From Methylocystis echinoides (GTDB taxonomy: Bacteria; Pseudomonadota; Alphaproteobacteria; Rhizobiales; Beijerinckiaceae), in contig NZ_CP156084.1 in NCBI RefSeq assembly GCF_040687965.1, positions 3,410,501-3,474,500 on the forward strand: 64,000 nucleotides of DNA, given 5' to 3'. Numbering within the stretch: position 1 is the stretch's first letter; each line of letters starts with the position of its first letter. The notes under the pieces were generated by a model. The model did no database searches and was not told the DNA's origin. It saw only the letters and a list, made by a program, of their open reading frames with translations. Shown in pieces: positions 1-6,482 of the stretch. Both the position numbers and the translations under genes were made by a program.

Positions 1-510
1 CAAGTCGAATTGTATCAAAACGGCTTTGCGCCGAAATGGGAAGAATCGTCCGCGCGAGAAATCGCCAAGCAATTGGTGGACGCTTTGCCGGAAGATAAAT
101 GGCGCAAAGTCGCAGATTTCCTCTCGGGTCGCTACGACATTGAAGAGGAACCCGCGCCGGTCGAAGGGAATAACAATGATGCGGCTTCTAAGCATATGGC
201 CGAATCCGACACACTACACAACGCCGAGATTCGCAAAAAGAATCGAACCCGCGCCGCCGACTGTTTGAAGGCGCATGACAAATTTTTGAAACCGCACGAA
301 CGCAAACGATTGACGACCATAGAGCGGTCAAACCGCCCTAAGAATGGGTTGGGCATGGACGATGATCGAAAATGGCTGGATCATATCGAACGCACCATGC
401 GTCAGCGCGCGCATGATGCAGAACGCAAGCCGACTGAGGCGGCGAAGAGGGCGAAGCGGAAGAAGGCCGCGCCCGTCGCCGCAGACCCCGTAGACGGCGC
501 GGCAGAGTGA
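1..510 (+). CDS. Hypothetical protein, probably cut by the window start
   Basis: The frame is open from the first base. The first possible start is a TTG at 10 with almost no upstream sequence to judge it, so the gene probably begins outside the window. About 166 residues are visible. They are strongly charged, with an acidic middle and a Lys/Arg/Ala-rich end, and contain no signal peptide, membrane segment or catalytic motif that I recognise. The basic tail could bind nucleic acid, but that is a guess. It belongs to the AT-richer, accessory-looking left end of the window. Function unknown. Confidence 0.5.
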   Translation, partial: QVELYQNGFAPKWEESSAREIAKQLVDALPEDKWRKVADFLSGRYDIEEEPAPVEGNNNDAASKHMAESDTLHNAEIRKKNRTRAADCLKAHDKFLKPHERKRLTTIERSNRPKNGLGMDDDRKWLDHIERTMRQRAHDAERKPTEAAKRAKRKKAAPVAADPVDGAAE

Positions 511-832
511 TCTGTGCCGCCCGCCGCCCGACCTGCGGCCTTCGTCTTTCGAGGACTCCCGCCCGCCCATATGCGCGCCGATCCGGGGAGGCAGGATCAT
601 ACCGGCCAACCCGGTTTGACGCATAGGAACGCTGTTCTATGGCTCGTCTATTGTCAAGCTGGCGTTCAAATCGGACGCTGGCGACCGTTATGCCTTCGCC
701 GTGACCGTTACGCCGCCCGCGCCGTGATCCGCGCCAGCGCTGGGTGGCGGTCGGTTTGCAAATGATTGGGGTAGTGATCCATAAGAATGAACTCTTCTGG
801 ATTTTTTCTCGCGAGAATAGGGGGCACATATA
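511..832. other. Gene-free stretch
   Basis: No convincing gene lies here. The only structure seen is the perfect 12-bp palindrome TTCTCGCGAGAA at 806-817, fifteen bases before the start of the next gene, where it could act as an operator or affect translation. The rest looks like degenerate GC-rich spacer. Confidence 0.4.
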
Positions 833-1399
833 ATGAAAAAGGTTCTCGATATTCTTTCCAGCATGCTCCTAGGCACGTTGGGCATAGGCGCTTGGCTCGC
901 GGTTGTGATCATCATGGTGCTATCTCTGCCGCTCAACGTGATCGCACTTATGCGGCTTGAGGGTTGGAGTTGGTGGGTGGCTCTCCTATCGGCTGTCCTC
1001 CTAGGCGCGATTCCGATCTTTGGCCAGCTTGGTTATGTCGTGCTGACATTTTTGGGAGCATATTATTTTTACGTTGGAAATTTTGACTGGCGAGAAGCAG
1101 TTTCTCCTACACCCGGAACGATTACTTATCAGCAAATGACCCCGAAACAATTTGCTCAGTTTAAAGAAGCAAGCAGGGAAACGATAGCAAAAACCTGCAA
1201 ACAGGCGGCTGCATCAGAAAATAATATGGGCGGAAAAATCTTGCCTGCCCAAGCATCGCTTTGCGACTGCGTTACAAAGGTCGCTCTAGAGAAACTTACG
1301 CCGGATGATGCAACGGCAATGGAGAAATCTTCATCGGCAATGCGTGAGTTTTTCGCAGGGGTTGCGGCTGAGGCAAAATCGCGGTGCGGCAATAGATGA
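833..1399 (+). CDS. Hypothetical membrane protein with Cys-containing soluble tail
   Basis: A 188-residue protein with an ATG start preceded by a purine-rich GGGGG stretch. Residues about 12-40 and 46-80 are hydrophobic and read as two or three membrane helices. The remaining 100 residues are soluble and carry four cysteines, including an LCDC motif, which would suit a periplasmic or redox-sensitive domain if exported. I recognise no family. It sits between two unrelated hypothetical genes on the same strand. The palindrome at 806-817 lies just upstream. Confidence 0.6.
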   Translation: MKKVLDILSSMLLGTLGIGAWLAVVIIMVLSLPLNVIALMRLEGWSWWVALLSAVLLGAIPIFGQLGYVVLTFLGAYYFYVGNFDWREAVSPTPGTITYQQMTPKQFAQFKEASRETIAKTCKQAAASENNMGGKILPAQASLCDCVTKVALEKLTPDDATAMEKSSSAMREFFAGVAAEAKSRCGNR

Positions 1400-1509
1400 C
1401 ATGGGAAACGTCGCGCGCACCGGCCGGTCAGAGTCCCGTCCGCGTTCACGCATGGCATATGACGCGTGAAACCGCACATCAAAGGTTCCTATAGAAGAGG
1501 ATATTACAT

Positions 1510-2073
1510 ATGGAAAACATCAGCGACCCTTTGAAATGGGCAGAATATGAGTTGAAACTGCGTGAGTTCCATTTGAAAAAATATTTCGAAGCTACCAGAC
1601 TCTCGGCCGACTTTTCAAAACTGATGGTCACTAATCTGATTTGGATCAACGCCGCCGGGCTTGGCGCACTTCCTGTTATAGCAAATTTCATCGGCATCAG
1701 CACGATCCCATGGGCTGGAAAGTTTGCTCTCTTGTTTTGTCCGGGCCTACTCTTTGCGTTCGGCTTAATCTTCGGACTTTTATGCGCGTTGACCGCATAT
1801 TTTAACTATGAATCTATTGCTAGACACGCTGATCATGACTGTGCTGTGGAATTGCACTCAGTCCGAATTGTTCAGCCAGCCGTAATCGCTAATCCTGAGT
1901 ATAAGGCGTTGTTTGAGAATGAAAGGGAAAAGTCAACAATTCTTTCCAAATCAGCACGGGGCCGGGTGCAATTTACGCTCATTGCTTCGCACATGGTCGG
2001 GTGGCTATCTCTCCTGTGTTTTGTTGGCGCTTGTTATCAACTCATGAGTATCTCGCCGCCATTGGTGCGTTAG
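1510..2073 (+). CDS. Hypothetical membrane protein
   Basis: A 187-residue protein. The start ATG is preceded by GAAGAGG at a good distance. The N-terminal 40 residues are charged and probably helical. Two hydrophobic segments lie at about 50-68 and 72-100, with a third near the C-terminus at about 158-180. A 55-residue hydrophilic loop separates the second and third. This layout is shared by many small unassigned membrane proteins, including some effectors of defence or toxin systems, but no motif allows a name. It lies in the accessory left end. Confidence 0.6.
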   Translation: MENISDPLKWAEYELKLREFHLKKYFEATRLSADFSKLMVTNLIWINAAGLGALPVIANFIGISTIPWAGKFALLFCPGLLFAFGLIFGLLCALTAYFNYESIARHADHDCAVELHSVRIVQPAVIANPEYKALFENEREKSTILSKSARGRVQFTLIASHMVGWLSLLCFVGACYQLMSISPPLVR

Positions 2074-2214
2074 GCAAGGCCCCGCGTTCGGGAGGCGATG
2101 GGCGGGCCGTTTGCAGGGCAGGGACTCAAACACAAATAAAGGCAAACGATGCCCCAAAAACTTAACAGGCGCTGATTTTGCCCTTCGCCGGCGTTTAAAT
2201 ACAAGTGAATACTA

Positions 2215-2490
2215 TCACTTCATGCGCTCCATAACGTTCACGCAAAGGATAGCTGCCTTTTTTAAATCCATTCGCGCAGCCTGCGTTTGGCGGTCCAAGC
2301 ATGACTTTATTGATGCCCAATTTATGTTTGGATGATTGGGTCTCAGTATGTCGGCTGCATGACTTGCAAACGCGGCCCTTTCGTCCTTCGACCACGAAAA
2401 GTAGTCGCCCATTGTCGCATCCAACGACTCGCTGCTTGCTCGCGTCGCGAGTAGAAACAGTGAGAAAAATCCGATAAGCAGACGTGACAT
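2215..2490 (-). CDS. Hypothetical small secreted protein
   Basis: The ATG at 2490 is preferred because GGAG lies eight bases upstream; a longer start at 2508 lacks this. The product has 91 residues. It begins with Arg and a hydrophobic run ending in a small-residue site, a typical Sec signal peptide, so the protein is probably periplasmic. The mature part has a central IxSC and a C-terminal LCVN, so two cysteines could form a disulfide. No family is recognised. It runs opposite to the membrane-protein genes on its left and parallel to the toxin-antitoxin pair on its right. Confidence 0.5.
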   Translation of the reverse strand: MSRLLIGFFSLFLLATRASSESLDATMGDYFSWSKDERAAFASHAADILRPNHPNINWASIKSCLDRQTQAARMDLKKAAILCVNVMERMK

Positions 2491-2588
2491 TGCTTGCTCC
2501 GGTTTCATTCTCTAAACCGTCAGAAGGGGACGATTGCTGGTGATTTTTTGGGACAAAGGGCGACGCAACCACGCAGGCGGCGGAATTT

Positions 2589-2993
2589 TCAGTTGCCTAT
2601 AGGAGGACAACCGAAGTAAGCCCTTATAAGACGCTTTGTGTGTGGAGATAAACAAATGCCATTTCTTATTTTGCCAAATGTCTGCCCATTCATATCGTTA
2701 TGTTTAGTAAAAACCCTTTGCTCAACGCCCTTAACTAAAACATCCTCGTCTTCTATTCGCGCATTTCGATAAAGAACATACGACTTCCTGCACAAAAAGC
2801 TGTGCTCATATTCCGCAAGGATGCATGTTGGATCGCATAGGTTGTTTATCCATGTGCATATGGGCACGATTAAAAAACAACCTTTCTCACATTTATCCGT
2901 GCAGATAACAAATAAGTGCCGCTTATCGGGGTCGTTAGAAGGGCCGGATGGCACTAAAATCGTGCCACGCCTGTACGGTTGATAACCCGGCAT
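2589..2993 (-). CDS. Putative toxin of a Panacea-type TA pair, MazF/PemK-like
   Basis: A 134-residue protein whose ATG overlaps the stop of the Panacea gene by one base (TAATG), so the two are translationally coupled. What I see: an N-terminal RRGTILVP, then DKRHLFVI and CFLIVP strands, then an SYVLYRNARI strand near residue 75. This spacing resembles the SH3-like barrel of MazF/PemK ribonucleases (RG-I, RP-LVV, PI, S-ar). The similarity is weak, so the toxin role is inferred mainly from position. It could also be a phage-type protein of the same fold. Composition is AT-rich compared with the core genes. Confidence 0.5.
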   Translation of the reverse strand: MPGYQPYRRGTILVPSGPSNDPDKRHLFVICTDKCEKGCFLIVPICTWINNLCDPTCILAEYEHSFLCRKSYVLYRNARIEDEDVLVKGVEQRVFTKHNDMNGQTFGKIRNGICLSPHTKRLIRAYFGCPPIGN

Positions 2994-3559
2994 TATTGTT
3001 TCAAATTAGAAAACACGTCGTCAAGCGCGTATTGTTCCTTTACGGATTGAGCCTGCTTCGTATGATTTTGGACGCCAACAGCAAGCATGATGCGCTCTAG
3101 AGGGATCGGTAGGGAGCTTCCATCCGGGTCTTCCCATTCCGGCACGTTCTCGGGGTCGTGCGTCCAATCCCGCAACTGCCATTTATTCATGCCACCGAAT
3201 CTATCCCAAACCCGGTTCAATATAGCAATTTCTGCGTCGCTTAATTCATCCCAATCCAGCGGCGCTTCGTGTTTTACCGAAACCTGATGATTTGCGCGGT
3301 CGCGCAGGAAATCGGCCCATCCGCAGCTAACCAAGTCAAACTCGCCTTGAATATGAGAATATGTTTTTGAGTTTACAGGCCCATGTGGCATAGACACATG
3401 CGGCTCGTCCATAATCGGAAAGCCGTGCTCTTTAATCATTTCTCGGTCAGCGAGATAAACGAGTTTAACGGCTTTGAGAACGTCAATACGTTTGCTCGGC
3501 TCTTTCAGAGCAAAATATGCTATGACTTGTGCTGCTTTTCTGGCGTTATAGACCGCCAT
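2993..3559 (-). CDS. Panacea-domain (DUF4065/SocA-like) antitoxin
   Basis: A 188-residue protein. The ATG at 3559 is chosen because a GAGAGAG ribosome-binding site precedes it; the frame stays open to 3769 but the extra residues do not look like the family. The start ARKAAQVIAYFA, then KLVYLADRE near residue 32-40 and PHGPVNSKTY near 58-67, are hallmarks of the Panacea (DUF4065, SocA/GepA) domain. Panacea proteins are known antitoxins that neutralise many unrelated toxins encoded beside them. Here it is the first gene of a two-gene operon, as usual when the antitoxin must be made in excess. The palindromes to its right (3901-4057) may be its operators. Confidence 0.78.
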   Translation of the reverse strand: MAVYNARKAAQVIAYFALKEPSKRIDVLKAVKLVYLADREMIKEHGFPIMDEPHVSMPHGPVNSKTYSHIQGEFDLVSCGWADFLRDRANHQVSVKHEAPLDWDELSDAEIAILNRVWDRFGGMNKWQLRDWTHDPENVPEWEDPDGSSLPIPLERIMLAVGVQNHTKQAQSVKEQYALDDVFSNLKQ

Positions 3560-3900
3560 CACTCTCTCTCGCCCCATTTGGAAGGGCGCTCCCTCCAACA
3601 AGAAACGCTGCTGTGTTCGTCCGCTCGCTAGATTATGGGCAATAGCGCTGACGATTCTAAGCCACCAAAAGTATAGAAAATTAGACCCTTTAGGATAGTA
3701 AAAAACAACTGAATGGGTGGGTTTGTTCCTACCTATGTCCACAGCGCCAGCGCAGACAAAGCGCGCCATGGGCCTTACCTTATACTCTAACCGAGCATAA
3801 AACCTTTACCGGGTAGCGTCGAACGCGAGCGCAGCAAAAGACAAACGGCAAAGGTCCGGCCGGAGGCGACGCCAGCCGTGGGGCGCGGTCAAGAAAAGGT

Positions 3901-3919
3901 AACGGCAAATTTTGCCGTT
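3901..3919. repeat. 19-bp inverted repeat
   Basis: Arms AACGGCAAA and TTTGCCGTT are perfectly complementary around a single T. The short spacer fits a protein-binding site better than an RNA hairpin. It lies about 340 bases upstream of the antitoxin start. Confidence 0.6.
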
Positions 3920-3975
3920 AACTTTAGCCTAAAACTAAGCGGGGGAGGGTTGCCCCCTGCCCCCGGCCAAGTGTG

Positions 3976-4013
3976 GGCTTGACAGTGAGTGTCACGTGAC
4001 GCGCACAGCCAAG
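3976..4013. repeat. CACGTG-centred dyad, copy 1
   Basis: A 38-bp element beginning GGCTTGAC and ending GCCAAG, with the palindrome GTCACGTGAC at 3991-4000 in its centre. It matches the copy at 4020-4057 at 28 of 38 positions by eye. The outer CTTG/CAAG arms and the core are the best conserved parts, as expected of a binding site. The core TCACGTGA is shared with bacterial parS sites, but the flanks differ. Confidence 0.6.
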
Positions 4014-4019
4014 TTCAAA

Positions 4020-4057
4020 AGCTTGACGGTTTGCCTCACGTGAGGCAAACGGCCAAG
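4020..4057. repeat. CACGTG-centred dyad, copy 2
   Basis: Second copy of the 38-bp element. Here the inner 22 bases (4029-4050) form a perfect palindrome: the half-site GTTTGCCTCAC is followed by its exact complement. The centre lies 44 bp, close to four helical turns, from the centre of copy 1, so two dimers would sit on nearly the same face of the helix. Confidence 0.65.
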
Positions 4058-4249
4058 CCATCGCATATGCCGCTCATTGCTCGGGTTGCGTCGTTTGTCC
4101 GAATCGACCTCGCTATAAGGGACCGGGGCAGGGGCGCGCGCAATTGTCGCAGCCGTCCGGCAGGCTCTCGCCCCCGTCATGCGCATGTGTGATACGGCTG
4201 TGGGTATAAAAGCAAAGATCATGTTAAACGCCTTGAAAAACCGGGGTTA

Positions 4250-5549
4250 TTATGACTTGTAGTCATAACCGAGCGTCAATTCCCAGCCCTGCGCCCAGGG
4301 TGTGATCGTCGCGCGCGGATTGGCGGAGCCGAAGGGCAGGGTCGGCTGCTGCGGAATCCACTCCACGCCGGTGAAGGAATTCTTGAAGCCGTAGACAAAG
4401 GCGAAATCGAAGGCGGAATTGGGAGTCGCGGCGTAATTGGCCCCGATCGCCGCGTGATGGCGGTTGGTGATCGGCGACAGCGTATTCACTGTCACCGAGC
4501 GCCACCGCAACGGGTTTGAGCTGTAGTGGTAGCCGGTGCGCAGCGTCAGCGCCGGCGAATAGCGCCACTCCAGGCCGACCGCTCCGGAGTCGACGTCGGT
4601 CCAGTCGAACCCTGGCCCATTCTCCGATCCCAATGATCCGTAGGTGAGCGGATTGGACGGATTGCCGAGGGAGGGAACCGCCGAATAGAAGACATGCCGC
4701 CAATCGAGCATGGCGGTGAGATTGGGCAAGAGATCATAGGCCACGCCCGCCTGCATGGTGGCGGGAATGTCGAAATTGCCGCTCTGTGTGAGGAGGCCCG
4801 CATATTTCTCGAAGCGCGTCATCCACAAGGGCGTCGAGGCCGAGAAGCCGAAGCGGGCGTTGCCGGTCAAGGCCCAGGTGAGGCCGGCGCGCAGGCCGCC
4901 GCCCCAGGACCAATCATAGCCCATGTCCGACAGCCGATACGGATTGGAGGAATAGGGGGTAAAGGCCCCCGCGCCCTGCACATTGAGCATCTGCACGGCG
5001 AGCGTCGGCGCGACGCCGAGGGTCACCTCGCCCAGCGGCGTCGGAAAACGGCGCGCGTAGCCGACGCTGGTGAAAGATTGTTGCAGATCGACCCCCCGCG
5101 AAGCCGCCGCCGAAAAGACCGCCCCTCGGCGCCCGCCAATTGCCCCAGCCGAAGGAGGTGTTGATGCCGCCATTGGCGTAACTCACGACGCTCCAGGCGG
5201 AATTGTCGTCGATCGGACGGATGTAGCCGCTGTTCGGCACCGGGAACCAGGGGCGGCCGCTTTCCACATAGCCGGCCGCGATCACGCGGGTCGGTCCGCT
5301 TGTGTAATAGCCGCGCTCGGCGTTGATGACCGTCATACCGAGCTGGAACTGGCGCCTCAACCCGACAATGCCGGCGGGATTGACCGACAGCGCCATGGCG
5401 TCGCGTTGATCGGCGGCCCCCGCGCCCGCAAGCGCTTTCTGGCGCGGGCCGTAGCCAATCAGGAAATAGCCGTCCGCGGCGACAGCGGCGTCGGCGAAAA
5501 GGAAAATCAGAAGAACAAGCGCGACGGAGCGCAAAAAATACATACGCAT
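4250..5549 (-). pseudogene. FadL/OmpP1-family outer-membrane porin, frameshifted
   Basis: Two overlapping frames make up one protein of about 430 residues, the usual FadL length. The first (start 5549) has a signal peptide ending AVAAD followed by the conserved KALAGAGAAD...NPAG segment near the N-terminus. The second (ending at 4250) has the beta-rich remainder and a terminal aromatic strand. The switch falls at a run of six G on the coding strand (5092-5097). Removing one G joins the frames as GGFAGVDLQQSF. It may be a sequencing error, a true pseudogene or slipped-strand phase variation. Family members carry hydrophobic substrates across the outer membrane. The 3' end overlaps a small TTATGAC inverted repeat. 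Confidence 0.8.
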
Positions 5550-5668
5550 GGCGTGGGCCAGGGCTAGGCAAACCTTATGGTGAAGATCAGCCTAATGTCC
5601 GGGCCTTACGCAAGGCGGAACGGCGCGCTTCAAAGGAAAAGCCTGCCGTGCGACATCCGCGCAACAAG

Positions 5669-5896
5669 TCAGCTGTTGCGCCGCAGCACGTAACGGAAAT
5701 GGCCGTCGAGTTCTTCGGCGCTCACCAGCTCGTCCCCGGTCTGGCGCGCAAACGCCGCGAAATCAGCCATCGAGCCGGGGTCGGTCGCGAGCACTTCGAG
5801 CGTCTCGCCGACCGCGATCTCCTTCAGCGCTTTCTTGGTGCGCAAAATTGGCAGAGGACAATTGAGGCCGCGCGCGTCCAAGGTCCGGTCTGTCAT
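5669..5896 (-). CDS. tusA: TusA-family sulfur carrier protein
   Basis: 75 residues. The motif LDARGLNCPLPILRTKKAL near the N-terminus contains the CPxP signature; Cys13 is the persulfide-carrying residue of the family. The length is normal for TusA. It starts eight bases after the end of the DsrE-like gene, so the two form an operon. TusA relays sulfur from cysteine desulfurases or rhodaneses to tRNA thiolation, molybdenum cofactor synthesis or sulfur oxidation. Pairing with a DsrE2 protein suggests a sulfur-trafficking role, but no oxidation genes are in the window. Confidence 0.85.
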   Translation of the reverse strand: MTDRTLDARGLNCPLPILRTKKALKEIAVGETLEVLATDPGSMADFAAFARQTGDELVSAEELDGHFRYVLRRNS

Positions 5897-5904
5897 CGGG
5901 GGTC

Positions 5905-6396
5905 CTAGATGAAAAGATTGACGTCGGCCTTTACGGCCTCTTCGAGATAGGTCGCCGCGCCGCCGAAGCAGACGCCCTCGATCATGTCTTCCTTCTTGAA
6001 CTCGAAAAGGTCCATGGTCATCTGGCAGGCGACGAGCTTGACGCCGCTTTCGAGGGCGATGTCGCGCAATTCTTCGATGCTGGCGACGCCCTTCTTGGCG
6101 ATCATGTTCTTCATCATCGCGGTGGCGCCGGCGGTGACGCCGGGGAGCGCCGCGACGAGATTGGGCATGCCGAGATGCAGGCCGCCGACCGGCATCTTCA
6201 TCGCCGGATTGCCGAGCGGCGAGACTTCGAGATCCAGCTGCTTTTTCAACAGGCCCAGGCCGTAGAAGGTGAAGAACAGCGTCGCGTCCATATCCATGGC
6301 GGCCGCGGTCGTCGCCAGGATGAAGGGCGGATAGGCCCAGTCGAGCGTCCCTTTGGAGACGATGATGGAGAGCGATTTGCGATTCTCGGCTGTCAC
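5905..6396 (-). CDS. DsrE/DsrF-like (DsrE2, YrkE-type) protein
   Basis: 163 residues from a GTG at 6396. An upstream TTG at 6465 would add residues that do not fit the family. The body follows the DsrE2 pattern: a first strand LSIIVSKGT, then TLFFTFYGLGLL, the LVACQMTMD segment with a conserved cysteine, and GVCFGGAATYLEEA near the C-terminus. Such proteins are thought to handle persulfide sulfur with TusA and rhodanese partners. It is followed directly by tusA. No clear ribosome-binding site precedes the chosen start, so its N-terminus is less certain. Confidence 0.78.
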   Translation of the reverse strand: MTAENRKSLSIIVSKGTLDWAYPPFILATTAAAMDMDATLFFTFYGLGLLKKQLDLEVSPLGNPAMKMPVGGLHLGMPNLVAALPGVTAGATAMMKNMIAKKGVASIEELRDIALESGVKLVACQMTMDLFEFKKEDMIEGVCFGGAATYLEEAVKADVNLFI

Positions 6397-6482
6397 GTGG
6401 TGTCCGTTGGTTGCGCCGCAGCGGGCGAGGCAAAGCCCATACCAGCCGGCGCGGCGGAAATGCAAACGCCCGCTTTTCTAAA

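Larger units (their letters stand above)
3560..4249. other. Intergenic region with several palindromes
   Basis: About 690 bases without a convincing gene between the toxin-antitoxin operon and the FadL-like porin. It contains an inverted repeat at 3901-3919, two copies of a 38-bp CACGTG-centred dyad (3976-4013 and 4020-4057) and a G-run facing a C-run near 3941-3966. These lie upstream of the antitoxin gene, so they are in a position to regulate it, and they also mark the border between accessory and core DNA. Confidence 0.6.

Noticed and set aside
2111-2335. 74-codon open frame on the + strand
   Set aside because: Overlaps the better supported secreted-protein gene on the other strand and lacks a ribosome-binding site.
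3976-4057. Chromosomal parS sites
   Set aside because: Only the TCACGTGA core agrees with parS; flanks are GC-rich and different, and no parA/parB is in the window.
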